From contig CM119268.1 in the NCBI GenBank assembly GCA_051294375.1, positions 15,280,172 through 15,344,171 on the forward strand: a stretch of 64,000 nucleotides of DNA. Reading direction: 5' to 3'. This DNA comes from Paraspadella gotoi. Taxonomy: Eukaryota > Chaetognatha. Position numbers and translations under genes: made by a program. Shown here one piece after another: positions 1 through 11,250 of this stretch (the first letter of the stretch is position 1; each line of letters begins with the position of its first letter). The notes under the pieces were generated by a model. That model was not told the origin of the DNA and searched no databases. It saw only the letters and a list, made by a program, of their open reading frames with translations.

Positions 1-350
1 TTTTTAAACTCATATTTTGTCAACGATGATACTTCATTATATTTACTAATTTTATTCAATCAGATTTTGTCCTTTTTATAAAATTTTAAAGAAAATTAGT
101 GTTTATAGCGTCGATTGACTTAGATTTGAGCTCTTACAGAATGTAGTATCTTATTAGTTATTTCGTCATAGCTTTTCTAAAATCGTAAACTAGCTCGTAA
201 ACACATTTAGTTTTTATAGCCATTATAAACATTCCCTAAAAATGTCAGATTCATCAATGACTTAGCGTCTAAACCTTGAAATCTTTTTTTTTCTTTTGTT
301 TTTTCTTTTCTTTTTTTCTCTTTTTGTATTTTTTCCGTCCGTCCCTGAAG
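1..350. other. AT-rich 5' flank of the Cys-Pro gene
   Basis: No coding segment is supported here. The last ~65 bases (about 284-348) are a strong polypyrimidine run ending in CTGAAG directly before the ATG at 351. It could be a 3' splice acceptor for an untranslated leader exon, or simply 5' leader sequence. No TATA box stands out from the AT-rich background. Confidence 0.4.
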
Positions 351-2195
351 ATGGAGTTGCAGTGCTGCTTCCCGAAGCCGGCGATCGTCGACGAGTGCAA
401 CCAAATTCGACGGAATCTCGCCTGCATCGTGGTGCGACTCTTAACGCAACAGCTGATGTTGTTGAAGCTGTGTTTTTTTACTGAGGGTTATCCGTTATGA
501 TTTCCCTTCTATTTCCCCGATATCCCCTTTTTAACGCGGTCCCACCCAGGATCCCTGCTGCCAAACTTGTCCGCCTTTCGAAGAGCACATGTTGCCGCCC
601 GCGGGAATTCCCACCGCCGAAGGGGAGACGGTCGCTCAGTGTCTCAATTGGAAGAAACCAAATTGCATCGATCCTTGCAAAAGGTAGAGAGAAATTTATA
701 TATTCACCAACATTGTTTCTTGTCTTTGTTTCTCGCCACTTTGTCACGAGGAAATAATTAGAGCGTATTGAAAGTGGCCGTTGGCTGTTGTGATTGTCTG
801 AACCCGAAATCCCTACACTGCATTCTCCTCCAGTCTACCCCAAGACTGCAACATCAGCTGCAAAAGGATTCCACCGCTTCGCCCAACCTTTCCGACTTGC
901 CCAACGAAGCGAGAGGATGGGATTCTCGGCTACAAGGGAGGAGCGGCGTCTATGGGCGGCGTCATCCTCGTTCCTCTGACGGGTCCAAGGTTAAATCGAG
1001 ATAATTATCAAAGATAAAGGTTTGGTTTGGATTCATTATTGATAGATATATTAGACTTCTTTAGAGATATTATTTGAAAAAATACCCTTTCATCTATGTA
1101 GTTGTACTCTTAAGATATTCAGAATTAATTTCTTGAACACATTTTGAAATAAAATTGGTTTCATGTAAATGGTATTATTTTATCTAGACAAAAGAACTCC
1201 CTTCATCTTTTCTTTTAGTTGCTCCCAACCTTCCAAGCCGGATTGCTGCCGTCCACCGCCTTGCTGCCCTCCTAAACCGTCGTGCTGTCCGCCTCCCAAG
1301 CCTTCATGCTGCCCTCCTCCCAAGCCGCATTGCTGTCCTCCTCCCAAGCCGCCTTGCTGTCCTCCTCCCAAGCCCCATTGCTGTCCCCCGAAGCCGCCTT
1401 GCTGTCCTCAACCCAAACCGCCTTGCTGCCCTCAGCCCAAACCCTGTTGTCCCGAAAAAAAGGCTTCTTGCCAGCCAACGCCCGTGACCATTCTACTTCC
1501 TGTTCCGTCCTCCAGGCACCATGACAATCACGACGACCATCACCATCACGATCACCATGACGATCACAAGCACCGAGACAAATGTGGCCACAAGAAACCG
1601 GAGAGCGACCGCAAGAGATCCAGTTGCTGCGTGGCTGTTCCTTTGCCCGGACCCAAGCCCTGCTCTCTGCCCATCGTCTTGTTGCAGATGGAGAAGGGGA
1701 AGAAAGGTTATCACGACGATTGCATCTCGAAAACCAAACAACAATGCGGCGACGATTGTCCCGAGTGCGCCATCGGTGAGTCGCGCCACATCTATCATTA
1801 TCTCTTTTTTTTTTCTGTTTCTGTTTTTGTCGTTGTTGAAAGTTTTTTTTTCGAGGGAAGTTTAATTGTTTTCTTTTTTGCAGTGTATCTTTTTTTATCT
1901 TAAAAATCACTTATAAAGTAGTCTATTGTTCTAAATCTCATATTTAACAAATCGCCCCTCGCCCGTAAACCCTTCACCCTCCCCCCTCATTTTCCGCACC
2001 TCCCATCCCCTTTCAGAGATCCACCATCGCACCGTCTACCCCAAGTGCGAGGCGATGGTGCCCGGCTACGGCGGTCACGTGCCCGGCATCGTGACGTGCA
2101 AGTTCGGGAAGACGTTCGGGCGAGAGACACGGGAAGTGCTGCAGAAGGTCTTCTCGACGCCATACCTCAGAGGGCAGAAGAAGAAGATGTGCTGA
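351..2195 (+). CDS. Cys-Pro-repeat protein with C-terminal CIMIP2/FAM166-type motif (five exons)
   Basis: Inferred role: structural protein of the sperm flagellum or ciliary axoneme. Exons are 351-431, 550-683, 834-989, 1219-1775 and 2017-2195 (TGA 2193-2195), about 368 residues. Every junction is GT/AG (donors GTGCGA, GTAGAG, GTTAAA, GTGAGT; acceptors CACCCAG, CCTCCAG, TCTTTTAG, CTTTCAG) and the phases agree (0, 2, 2, 1). Residues 28-71 hold CC, CxxC and scattered Cys. Residues 133-202 are ten CCPPPKP-like repeats. Residues 224-245 are almost all His and Asp. Exon 5 (310-368) carries VPGYGGHVPG then KFGKTFG (325-344), the signature seen in CIMIP2/FAM166 (DUF2475) microtubule inner proteins. 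CCPPKP repeats recall mammalian SMCP and other sperm structural proteins. Exon 1 is the weakest: its ATG could be internal if an upstream coding exon exists, and a donor at 429 fits equally well. Poly(A) signal is unclear (AATACA near 2299). The codons prefer G or C at third positions. Confidence 0.72.
1244..1453 (+). repeat. Coding minisatellite for CCPPPKP repeats
   Basis: Ten in-frame units of 21 or 24 bases inside exon 4 encode CC-PP(P)-KP-x, with CCPQPKP variants at the 3' end. The unit length is always a multiple of three and the variant position (S, H or P after KP) is the only one that changes freely. This is what a protein-level repeat kept open by selection looks like. Confidence 0.85.
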
Positions 2196-3418
2196 AGGAG
2201 GGGGGGGATCGAAGTTAGGGGAAGTTGTTGTAGAGTTGGCGACGACTGACGCGGTTTTGGCTGCTTCGCTCCATTTTCTTTCTTTTATCGAGAAAATTAA
2301 TACAGTTTTCGGTAAACTATTCTAACTGTTTTTTTTTTGGTCATCCCTCTAATCAATATTAATATTTCCACTATATTAGTTTAATCGGTTTAATTTTACT
2401 TTTGCAAAAGAAGAAACTTTGTTCTTTTACTTGAAATGAACCAACGGAGACGGGTGCGGCTGACATCTTTAGTTTAATCTGTAAAACATAAACAAAATAA
2501 CAGTTCAAAGGGAAACCGATGAAATGTTCGTAAAGTGTAGCAGATGTAGCTTGGCTATAATTTATTGTATAATTTATAGTATAAATATGACAATCTTCAA
2601 TTAGCAATGAATATTGAGGTTATGTTATTTGTCTAAGTGTTTGTCAAAGTGCTTTAAATCCTCCTTGACATAGCCGGGATTTTGATCTTTGCCAACACAG
2701 ATTTAATGTGGAAAATAAAAAAGTCAATAACGAATAAACGATCTCGAAAACGACGAGAAAATAAATCAATACTTTTACTTTTTTATATGAAGGAATTTCA
2801 ATCTTATCGTCTGTGTCATCGCAATCGACGTTTCTTCGAAATTTATGCCATTTTGATTCTGCCGGTTTCCCTTTTGGAATCCCTTTCGGCGTCCTGGGAG
2901 CTTTTGCGTGCCCAGAATTTTTTTGAATTCTTTCAAAATTAACTTTACTTTTTTCTATTAATGGGGAAAAAAAGGGGAGGGGGCCAAGACGGATAGAGTT
3001 CCCAAGAAAGATACCATATTTGTCTCCGGGGACCTTAATTATTTTCTAAAAAAATGGAATTATGTTATTAGATTGATCAAGAATTTATTATAATATTCCT
3101 TTATATCAAATTCTGGTGCAGTGGAAAAAAAACTAGTAAAAGTAACACAATAAACTTATGGCAATGCTTAAACACATGTTTTTTAATAAGTTACATTCTC
3201 GTCGTTCTCAACTGATGACCATTCGGGGCAATCGGACCCTACTAACTCTTAGTCGAATTTTTGCGCGTTCAGTGACATTCTCTGTCCCTCTCTCCATCAC
3301 TCGCTTAATACATCTTGGAAGCGGCGAGGACGCAACCCGCGCTTGGCCGGAAATAGGCCGGCGTTGCTGCCGACAACTGGCCGGCGTTGGCGACAAAGTC
3401 TCGGGAAAGGAACGACGC
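2196..3418. other. Non-coding 3' flank, AT-rich
   Basis: 3' untranslated and intergenic sequence of the Cys-Pro gene. Open frames of 60-90 codons occur but have no recognisable motif, no repeated support on either strand and no convincing splice context. Nothing further is seen. Confidence 0.4.
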
Positions 3419-3813
3419 TGACGACGACGACGACGACGACGACGATAACAAAGATGACGGAAAAAAAGTTGTTACTGAGATTGTCTTACCCGTTATAGAT
3501 TGTCAAGCAGAGATGCGATTAGTCGTGAAATCTCTCTCTCCTTCTCTCTCTCTTCATCTCTCTCTCTCTCTCCATATGTTCGATTTATTCCGTTATCTGT
3601 ATCTCCCCTAGATATTGCCGTCGTTAAAATACTTTCCTTTTGTTTGGTTTGCGTTGCCAACGAGCGCGAATCGCGATTACATCCTGGTCCCTTGAGAAAG
3701 TCCCCTACATCCGGGAGTCGAAGCGAAGATCATCGGCCGTGACGCGATAACGACAGCTAATTGGGGTCGTCCCTTCTCCCAGGAGGTACGAGAGAGAGTG
3801 AGCGAGATAGAGC

Positions 3814-3869
<56 letters not shown>

Positions 3870-5170
3870 AAGGGAGAGAGGCAAAGAGAGCGCGACAGAA
3901 CTGACGCGGTATAAAATTATAATATGATTCGACATTAACCTCGGTGAGTCACACCTCCGCGAAACGTGTGACCAATAAAGATGCGACTCCCTAAACACAG
4001 TTTGTTTCAATTACAAACAAACAAAGTCTCCGCCCTTTTTCTCGATTTCTGTCTTGATAGAGCAAAGTCTCTCTGTCTCCCTCTCTCTCCTTCTCCCCCC
4101 CTTCTCTCTCTCTCTAATTGTGCGTCGCATTATCTTTGCATCTACAATCGAGGAAAGAGTGGAGAGAGCGAGAGAGCGAGAGAGCGGAGTAGATCTCCTC
4201 CTCCTTCCTCGTTTCGCGTCTCATTCTTGTAACGCGATTGTCGTTATTTCCTCCGTTACGAGGCCATCTTATCATCATCTTTAGGTTTTTTAGATTTAAA
4301 AGTCGACGACGGTTTTTCATTTTTTTATTTTCTCCGAGAAAAGGAATCTTTCGCGTTTCTTAATTTGTCTCCCTTTAAATTCAAGCCTCCTAATTCGTCT
4401 CTCTCTCTCACTGCTTTCTCCCTTAATTCGTTCTTTGCTAATTTGTCGCCCGATTTTCTTTTTTTTTTTATCTTGAAAAGAAGATCACTTCAGCCAAAAC
4501 TCAAAATAAGATAAGATAAAGGTGGGCGTGTTTTGAGGTCACTGTCTGCAGGGCGCCCCCTAAGTTCTCGTGCTGGCTGCAACTCTCGTCGCTCCGTCTC
4601 GTCGATCGTGCGTGGCATGCTCTCTCTCGCTTCTCTCTCTCTGCTCGTCTGCTCGTCTCGTCTCTCTGCTCTCTCGTCTGCTGCGTCTGGAGTCTCTCTC
4701 TGCCCGCGAATGGGTGGTGCAGAGGAGGCATTTTAGCCGCAGGAAAGTTTAGATAAGTGAAAGGAAAAAAGTGCGCGAGGACGAGTGTAGGACGCCGCAA
4801 GGACCTTTTGAGTCGCGCAACGATTTCAGGGCCGCGAATCGAAGCCTCGAGTCGAGGGCTACGATTTGTGCCTCCGGGGGCTGCGACGGGCAATGAGGCT
4901 CGAGGGCTGCGATGTTGGGGGGGGGAAGCTCTGATTGGCAGCGAGAGTCGAAGGCTAAGATTGGGGCTATGAGCGGCAATTAGGCTTCGGAATGAGGGTT
5001 TTTGTGAGCAGGAACTACAATGGGTGCTACACAAGGCCATTGGCCTTAAGAAAAAACCATTTGAAATTGTTTAACATTATTTTTATATTATTAATTTATA
5101 ATTGTTAATATTGCAAGCTTTTTGACTCAAATCATTATGACTTTTTTCTAAAAAAAAACAACAAAAAAAA
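3419..5170. other. Intergenic DNA with (GAC)n, (CT)n and (GA)n microsatellites
   Basis: Contains (GAC)n at 3419-3445, (CT)n at 3530-3573, (GA)n at 3791-3864, (CT)n at 4066-4117 and 4619-4705. At 4800-4990 is a very degenerate tandem repeat with a core like CGAGGGCTGCGAT, in three or four copies. The ORFs here are translations of these repeats (Ser/Leu or Arg/Glu runs). No gene is supported. Confidence 0.5.
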
Positions 5171-5948
5171 CCCAAAAAAACACGACGATTTGATTGCGGC
5201 GCGCACTCGTTCCACGTCGCCCACCTTTGGCGCCGCGCCAAAAGTCATAGTAGAGGGTGGGGCTTCGAGGCGACCGCGGGTAAAATGAGAGCGACAAATA
5301 TGGCGCCATGGCCGTAATGGCGGGAGGAGAGGCGTTGGGGTTGCCCTAGCGGCGGAAGGAGGAAAACGATGGGTGCTCGGCTTCGAAGTCTTGGGTTTTA
5401 AGCAGGAGTCAGGAGGAGATAGGAGACAATTCTATTTTTAAGTTAAGCTATAATTAAGTAAAGCAAGGGTTGTTCAGAACAAAAAAATAGATTTTTATGG
5501 GTCAACTAAGCCTTTTTTTATTTTTTATTTAAAATGATTTTTAGTTTAAACTTTAAAGTAGGTCGTATAAAAGAAAAACAATTTGGATCCTCGCCTCGAC
5601 CGCGCGACGTCTCAGCGTTCATTTCCTCTCGACGTGGAATGTGGAGACGAATGTCCTTGCCGTCGGAAGCGAGACAAGACTTGATCCGATGCCAAATGAA
5701 GGAGGTGGGTGGGGAAAGAGTGGAAGCTAAAGGAAGCTGAAAACAAAGAGGGTTTTTTAAAGGTAAATGAAGTTGGGGCGGATTAATGAATAGTCGTATG
5801 AAGGGCGTCGCGAAAACGAGGCGTGGGGGAGAAGAATTTGCAGGACGAGGAGAAAGAGTGGGTATTGGGGTAAGGTAAGGTAAGGTTAGGTCGATCAGAA
5901 ATCGGAAAGGGTGAGCGTCGAGAAAAGAGGCCATAGAGGAAAAAAGCG
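5171..5948. other. GC-rich, promoter-like patch and downstream open segment
   Basis: 5190-5400 is CpG-rich compared with its AT-rich flanks and includes an E2F-like palindrome, ATGGCGCCAT and ATGGCGG motifs. At 5639-5705 there is an open plus-strand segment starting with ATG and ending in AAGGAG before GTGGGT, a possible donor. No homologue is recognised and no partner exon was found, so I do not call it a gene. The run TAAGGTAAGGTAAGGTTAGG near 5870 is too short to be telomeric. Confidence 0.3.
5226..5242. promoter_or_regulatory. Perfect 17-bp E2F-like palindrome
   Basis: TTTGGCGC (5226-5233), one C, then GCGCCAAA (5235-5242). Both arms match the TTTSSCGC consensus bound by E2F/DP in animals, in inverted orientation. 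The site lies in a local GC-rich patch. The gene it would control is not identified. Confidence 0.4.
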
Positions 5949-5966
5949 GAGAGAGAGAGAGAGAGA

Positions 5967-6005
<39 letters not shown>
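5949..6005. repeat. (GA)n microsatellite at the 3' end of the LINE
   Basis: Nearly pure GA dinucleotides that run straight into the AATTGAATTGTATTG tail of the neighbouring minus-strand LINE. Confidence 0.9.
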
Positions 6006-6008
<3 letters not shown>

Positions 6009-6249
6009 GAATTGTATTGAATTGTATTAAAGAAACGGGCTTTGGGCTACATTGTGCCCCTAAAAGCTACATCAATTTACAAAACGATTATTAACAAGTT
6101 GAAAAGTATTTACAAGATATAAATGAAAATTGGGTAGAGTTTTTATCCTAAGCATATGTTTCATGAAATCTTTCCAAGAGGCAGTTCAAACAATCTTTCT
6201 TTTTCCAAATGTTGTCCCAACCTATAAAAGCTCCTTATGGTGACATATT

Positions 6250-7900
6250 AGTGTAGTCGTCGAATTTTTTTCAATACGGATCAACAATGGTATCCAAAAG
6301 AGAATTATTTCGAATCATGTTGTTTTTAAACGTCTTACTGACATAATTCTTACATTATCAGATAGTGGGATCATACTTGCTGCATCTTGCTGCTAAATCA
6401 TTATCAATATGTATCGGTAATCTATGAAAAATTTTAATAGCTTCGCCAGTTTGAAGATATCAAATTTTTGCCAGTGATATCTACCTGCAGATAAAAAGCA
6501 ATCAGGTGCTGAATATAAAAATAAAGAAACAATTAAAGTCGAGAAAAGCTGATGTACGAGTTGGAAATATATCTCCTATGACATATTTAACAATCTGTTA
6601 ATCGCCTTAATATTTTGGACTTGGCCTTAGAACGAATAAGTTATTAATATTGTGAGTACCAGTTATATTATATCCGGATCGAATATGATACATCCATAAA
6701 AAATCTATGTATGAGTATTGCCAAACAGCCGAATTCTGTTCTCAAATAACACAAATTATAGTTTAAAGCGTTCTCTTCGTATTCCAAAAAAGTGAAGGAA
6801 CAACGAGTTATAAAATACAGTTTGATTTTGCCAGACAAAGACCACTAAAAACCATGTGCATCACACCATTCTCAAGACGATGAAGCCGAGTTAGCTTGAC
6901 AGTTGCCTGTTGCTAGATTTAGCATTTCTGAAACGCACCCATTGCGAAGAGTCGTCTGCGTGATTTGCTAGCACTTCAAGAACATCACGTCTTAAATCGA
7001 CGATCTGTGTTGACTTGACCTTGAGTTTGTTTTTGACTTCAATTGGTTCAGTTTGTCAGGATGAGTTTGTTTTGGTTCCAAACTTCGGGTAAATCTTCTA
7101 TATAAAGGCCAACAATTCTGGATCCTTAGCACAGCGCCTTGTGGTGAATCCCTGCATAGATATCACTTAATCTGAATTTTCTCCTTAGCCTATAACACAG
7201 AGAATTTTTATTTTGTCTATAAAAGAGCAGGAATGATTTTTAACATGATTGAGTGAAGATATTATGTTAATTAGTTTGCTCATTTAAACCGTCCAGCCAA
7301 AATATTGCTCAAATGCTTTTAATGCATAATGACTAATGTGACCAATATTGTGGCTCTCTCCTTTGAAGCCCATGTGAGCGTCTTCAACCAGTACACTCAC
7401 TATATTTTCTGGAGCCGCATCCTTCCTTTTTGAAGCCTGATTGAAGTTGTCGTTCTTTCCACTCTTCCGTGCCCTTATTACTCAACATTGCAATAAGACC
7501 AGGAAGAATAATTCGCTTCTACCATAGTTATTACCACCAAGTACGGAAGAAGGCAATAGTGGACCGATAATTTCTCGGTTGGTTGAGTGCTCTTTGCCTG
7601 CTTTGGAATGACTCAGTTTATGTTTGCTTTTTCCAGGTACAAGGAAAAATACCCCGAATTTTTAAACAAAGCCGAAGTAGTTTGTATTAAATATTTTAGA
7701 GATTTTACTAGACAAAGTTGTTTAGCATTTCATGCAGTTATTCCATCTGGTCCCAGGAGCTGAATTCATTGTTTTAAGAGACTTAATAAATTTCATGAAC
7801 TTTTTTTAGTCGAGCTTTCTGTTTAAAAATTAGAAAATGCTCCTTCCCTTCCCTCCTTCTAGCCCAGAGCACAACCTTGCCGTTGGAGACCAAACCTGAT
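6250..7900 (-). pseudogene. LINE reverse transcriptase remnant
   Basis: Minus-strand motifs in the right order: SAPG followed after a one-base shift by PDGIT (7741-7770), PG-K and KAGKEHS with LLPSSVLG (about 7,540-7,640), a broken QGAVLGS (about 7,120-7,160) and LYIEDLPEVWNQNKLIL (about 7,060-7,120). The catalytic YADD box expected directly after this last motif is missing, apparently through a small deletion. Post-RT sequence resembling RRDVLEVLANHADDS follows at about 6,950-7,010. Confidence 0.68.
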
Positions 7901-8699
7901 AACCCTGTTGTCACCTCTCCTCCTTCAACTTTTTGTACACCTCAATCCCATTCATGTCCAGGAAAATCGTACCGGTCGATTTTCCTTGTGTCTAGGTATA
8001 GATTTTAAATTTTTTGATTGTATATCGAGTTTTTGTCAGTATTCATATTATTGCTCAAGCTGCCACCACCGTTCCTGTATCAATTAACATCTTGCATCAT
8101 CGGTTGAACTGTTTAGTTTTATAGTTTATCATCTCGTCTTAATTTAATTTCCATTTTTAGATGTGGTTTTTTTTCTGCATTTCCTTTATGTTTCTGCTTA
8201 TCATTTGTGATAGTGGTGTGCCTCAATCTTATACAATCTTGCTGCGTTGTCCCCATACGTCTGACGTGTTTCTCACAATACAATACTACCTTTTCTCGTA
8301 AGAAACTGGCTAGATGTCATAATTCTCTGTCGATTCCTGCACCCAATTCGGTGATCCGGGCGACAAAACCAGCTGTCACACCTTTTTACTAGCCCCGAGC
8401 TGCACTGATCCTATCTACTCTTTCTTGGTAGTTCCTTCGTCCTTGTCTACATATTCCAACTTGTCCTTGAAATAATTGGAAGGCATCATAGGACGATTGT
8501 TAACGTTCCAAATGTCTTCCTAATATTGCAGTGCCTGTCGTTTCCGTATTGCTTGATTCATGGCTGTATTCCTGTGATAGCGGTGTTTATTGGCGATTGC
8601 GTCAGCTCCAAATATGAGTCTATTTTGAGAGAGACACGATTTATCATTGGTGCTATGTATTTTCCATCAGATTACAGAATTCACTCCAGTTAGTTTTTG

Positions 8700-9610
8700 A
8701 TATATTATATTCACTGTCTTAAGTGAGGGGCTGCAAAGTTGGTGTCTGGTTCAGCGGAGACTAGGCAGCCGTGGTCCCCACTTGCCCGACGTCATCGCAG
8801 AGGACAGCAAACTGTTCATGAAATGCTTATTTGAAAATTTTCTTGTTTGATGTAGTCTGAGTACCACTATATCGTAAAACATTAGACTTCTCTGTTGCGA
8901 TTTACTGATATAGTAGGCAAGGCGACCCGTTTCTAATAATTAAAGTCGTCGTTATTTAGATGTTTTCTAAAAGGACATCGCCTTGAGGGAGTCAAATCTT
9001 CCGCCCAGCGCTCTGAATGCTGGTCGGTTTAAGTCTCCAATAAAAGGCTTAAAAGGAGCTATTATTCTTTCTGATAAATGTATTAATGTGATAAAGAGAG
9101 AGAGCTCTTACTACTCATTATTGTATTCTCTGCGGTGATGTTGATATTGTTGAAAACAAAGTAATTTTTTTGTTTATCTCTTAATGTAAAATTTCAATTG
9201 ATTAAGTTCACGTCAGTTTGGTTTAAAAATTTACATCCCTGCTAGTACTGCCGCAAAGTTCAGATGGTGGAACAGCAATATAAGTCTGACCACTCCTGCT
9301 GAAGTCATAAGATGGTACTAGTTACATACATTTATTTCTTGTAAAAGCTATTAAAGGCTTCTCTGTTGACAACGCGTATGTCCATTTGCCATAGCAAAAT
9401 TAAAGCTGTAACCTTTTACTGAGATTTCAGATTCAGGTTTATAAATGTCAATCAGGCGTCGGATAAGAGCTTACCATTTGAGTTAAAAGTTGAGCATAGT
9501 GCGATCACGTGGTAGAGTTTCGCAAGAGATCCTATTTTTTATTCTTATGTGGCTCCTGAATCCCTGGTTTTTTACAACTTTTGGATTCGGAGATTAAGCC
9601 TTCTGGTGTT
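8700..9610 (-). pseudogene. LINE endonuclease remnant (AP-endonuclease type)
   Basis: Minus-strand fragments resemble the APE domain that nicks target DNA: a KVVKNQGFRSHI start near 9,590, PFIGDLN near 9,050 (the GDxN catalytic loop) and, near 8,750, a stretch readable as PDTNFAAPHL, similar to the usual TPDLTFxSP segment. The pieces lie in different frames, so the domain is dead. Confidence 0.6.
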
Positions 9611-9889
9611 TTCGTGGCCAAGATGATACCAAGTTCGGGTATTCTTCTTGTTCTTCATTGGGCATTTCCCTGAAGACTCGCCCTGTTCGGAGTCAGGACT
9701 CATCTTCGCAACTGCCAATCATGATCACATTTGTTGGGCTAGAGAGCACGGAGAGGAGTTCAAGTACTGGTTATTGTGAATCTGTTTGATTGCAATTGGT
9801 GTTAGTGGAAACAGATTTTGATTCGTTACTGGAGAAGGAGATTTTGTAGTATCGATACTTTGATTCTTATGCAGGTATGCGAATTTTAG

Positions 9890-10990
9890 AAGGAGTCTTC
9901 GGAGTGGCGGGAATGAAATTTCTGAGAGCTTAGAAGCGTTGTAGGCTGAATTGCTTTATTGAGTTTGATAACGAGTTTCACTGTATCTATTTTACTTCTG
10001 GAAAGGAGTAAATCATCGTGATTTTCCTTCCAACGTCTAACTCTTGAAGTATGAGAAAATAGGGCAATGACAGAATACTCTCTCAAGTCTTCTTTAGTCA
10101 GTTTTTGGAGTGGTGTTTGAGGATGTTTGGAGCTGGCTGGCTCATCGATGATTATGATAAGTTGTTTGTTTGAGATGTTGTGATTTGTTTTTATTTGATA
10201 TATTGTTGACAGGCTGCTTGATAATTGGCAAAGATCTGGAATTTGGCCGGATGGTTTCCGTGGCAATTCGCACATTTGCGTACACGCCAAACTGTGTTTG
10301 TTGCATTACTTTGTGTGAGTGTGCACCAGCACAGCGAAGGCAAATTTGAGTCTGTTTGGGACATGTCGCATTGGAGCCGGTGTCCAAATTCTTGACAATT
10401 AAAGCACTGTAAGAACTTTATCCAGTAAAATATTCAGTAGCCGAATGAATTTTTTCTAAAACATATTAATTTTGTTTGTTAATATGTTTCCCTTTTCCTT
10501 TAAAGAGTTAAGAGTCACTTTGACATTCCAGCTTGGCATTCCTGTTGTGCCAGCCTTAAGTCTTTTAACAAAGCTTGGAGAATAACCACGTTCTATTAAA
10601 GCCAGCATAATTTCTCTTCAGAATATTCAGGATCAACTCCCTTAATTAGAATAAAATGCTGAGACAGTGTGTTCAAGCTTAACTTTGGATTGAAAGTAAA
10701 CTTTTCATGTCGCCAGTTTTCTGTTTAATCAACGAATTGAAGTCTTTATCTGTATTACATAAAATGATTATGTCACCACGTTTAGTGATCTTAACTTCGT
10801 CAAATGGAAGCGGAACCTTTGAATGCCTCATCCAGTATAGCGAGAACGTTTGGTCTGGATTTTCTTACCGTCCTCAGGCATGTTGGAGGACACCACGACA
10901 GTTTTTCTTTGGTCAAAGTTGACGAGCATGTTCTGATGAGGGTGAGACATTTGTGTTAATTGATGTTGGACTAGCCATTTTGTTATAGCC
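9890..10990 (-). pseudogene. LINE ORF1 remnant (gag-like, CCHC zinc knuckles)
   Basis: Across shifting minus-strand frames one can read SWNVKVTLNSLKEKGNI, then QCFNCQEFGHR (about 10,406-10,374), then QTQICLRCAGAHSHK, then CANCHGNHPA. These are three cysteine knuckles with the spacing of Jockey-family gag proteins, which bind the element RNA. Frames are interrupted by several indels, including one inside the first knuckle. The sequence upstream (to about 11,209) is Lys/Arg-rich and may be the N-terminus. Confidence 0.7.
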
Positions 10991-11250
10991 CAGACTTATT
11001 AGACGGCGGCAAAAGCAGACTTACGTTCTGGTTGAGCAGTTCAAAATCTTTGAAAAGGCGTGTTTCAACTTCATTAGGTACGAATCTTCTTCAAAAATCT
11101 CCATTTCTGTATCATTTTCAACAGTATCTTTGGAGTTTTTAGTTTTTCCACGACGTTTTCTGGTTTGATGCCATTCGTGTCTCTTTGTTTTGGACGACAC
11201 ATAACACACTGTCTATTGTCTAGATCGCGCTGCTGCAGAAACAATCAGCT

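Larger units (their letters stand above)
6006..11250 (-). mobile_element. Decayed Jockey/CR1-type non-LTR retrotransposon
   Basis: Reading the minus strand from about 11.2 kb down to 6.0 kb gives, in order, a gag-like ORF1 with zinc knuckles, an AP-type endonuclease, a reverse transcriptase, a 3' UTR and an A/T-rich short repeat tail (ACAATTCAAT units at 6006-6035). This is the order of an intact Jockey-like element. All three coding parts are broken by stops and frameshifts and no frame longer than about 134 codons remains. The 5' end is approximate. No target-site duplication could be identified with confidence. There are no signs of LTRs. Confidence 0.75.

Noticed and set aside
1272-1910. 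212-codon minus-strand frame opposite exon 4
   Set aside because: Shadow of the repetitive Cys-Pro exon. The plus strand has splice and motif support and this frame has none.
5868-5890. Telomere-like TAAGG/TTAGG run
   Set aside because: Only four units with mixed register, followed by ordinary sequence.
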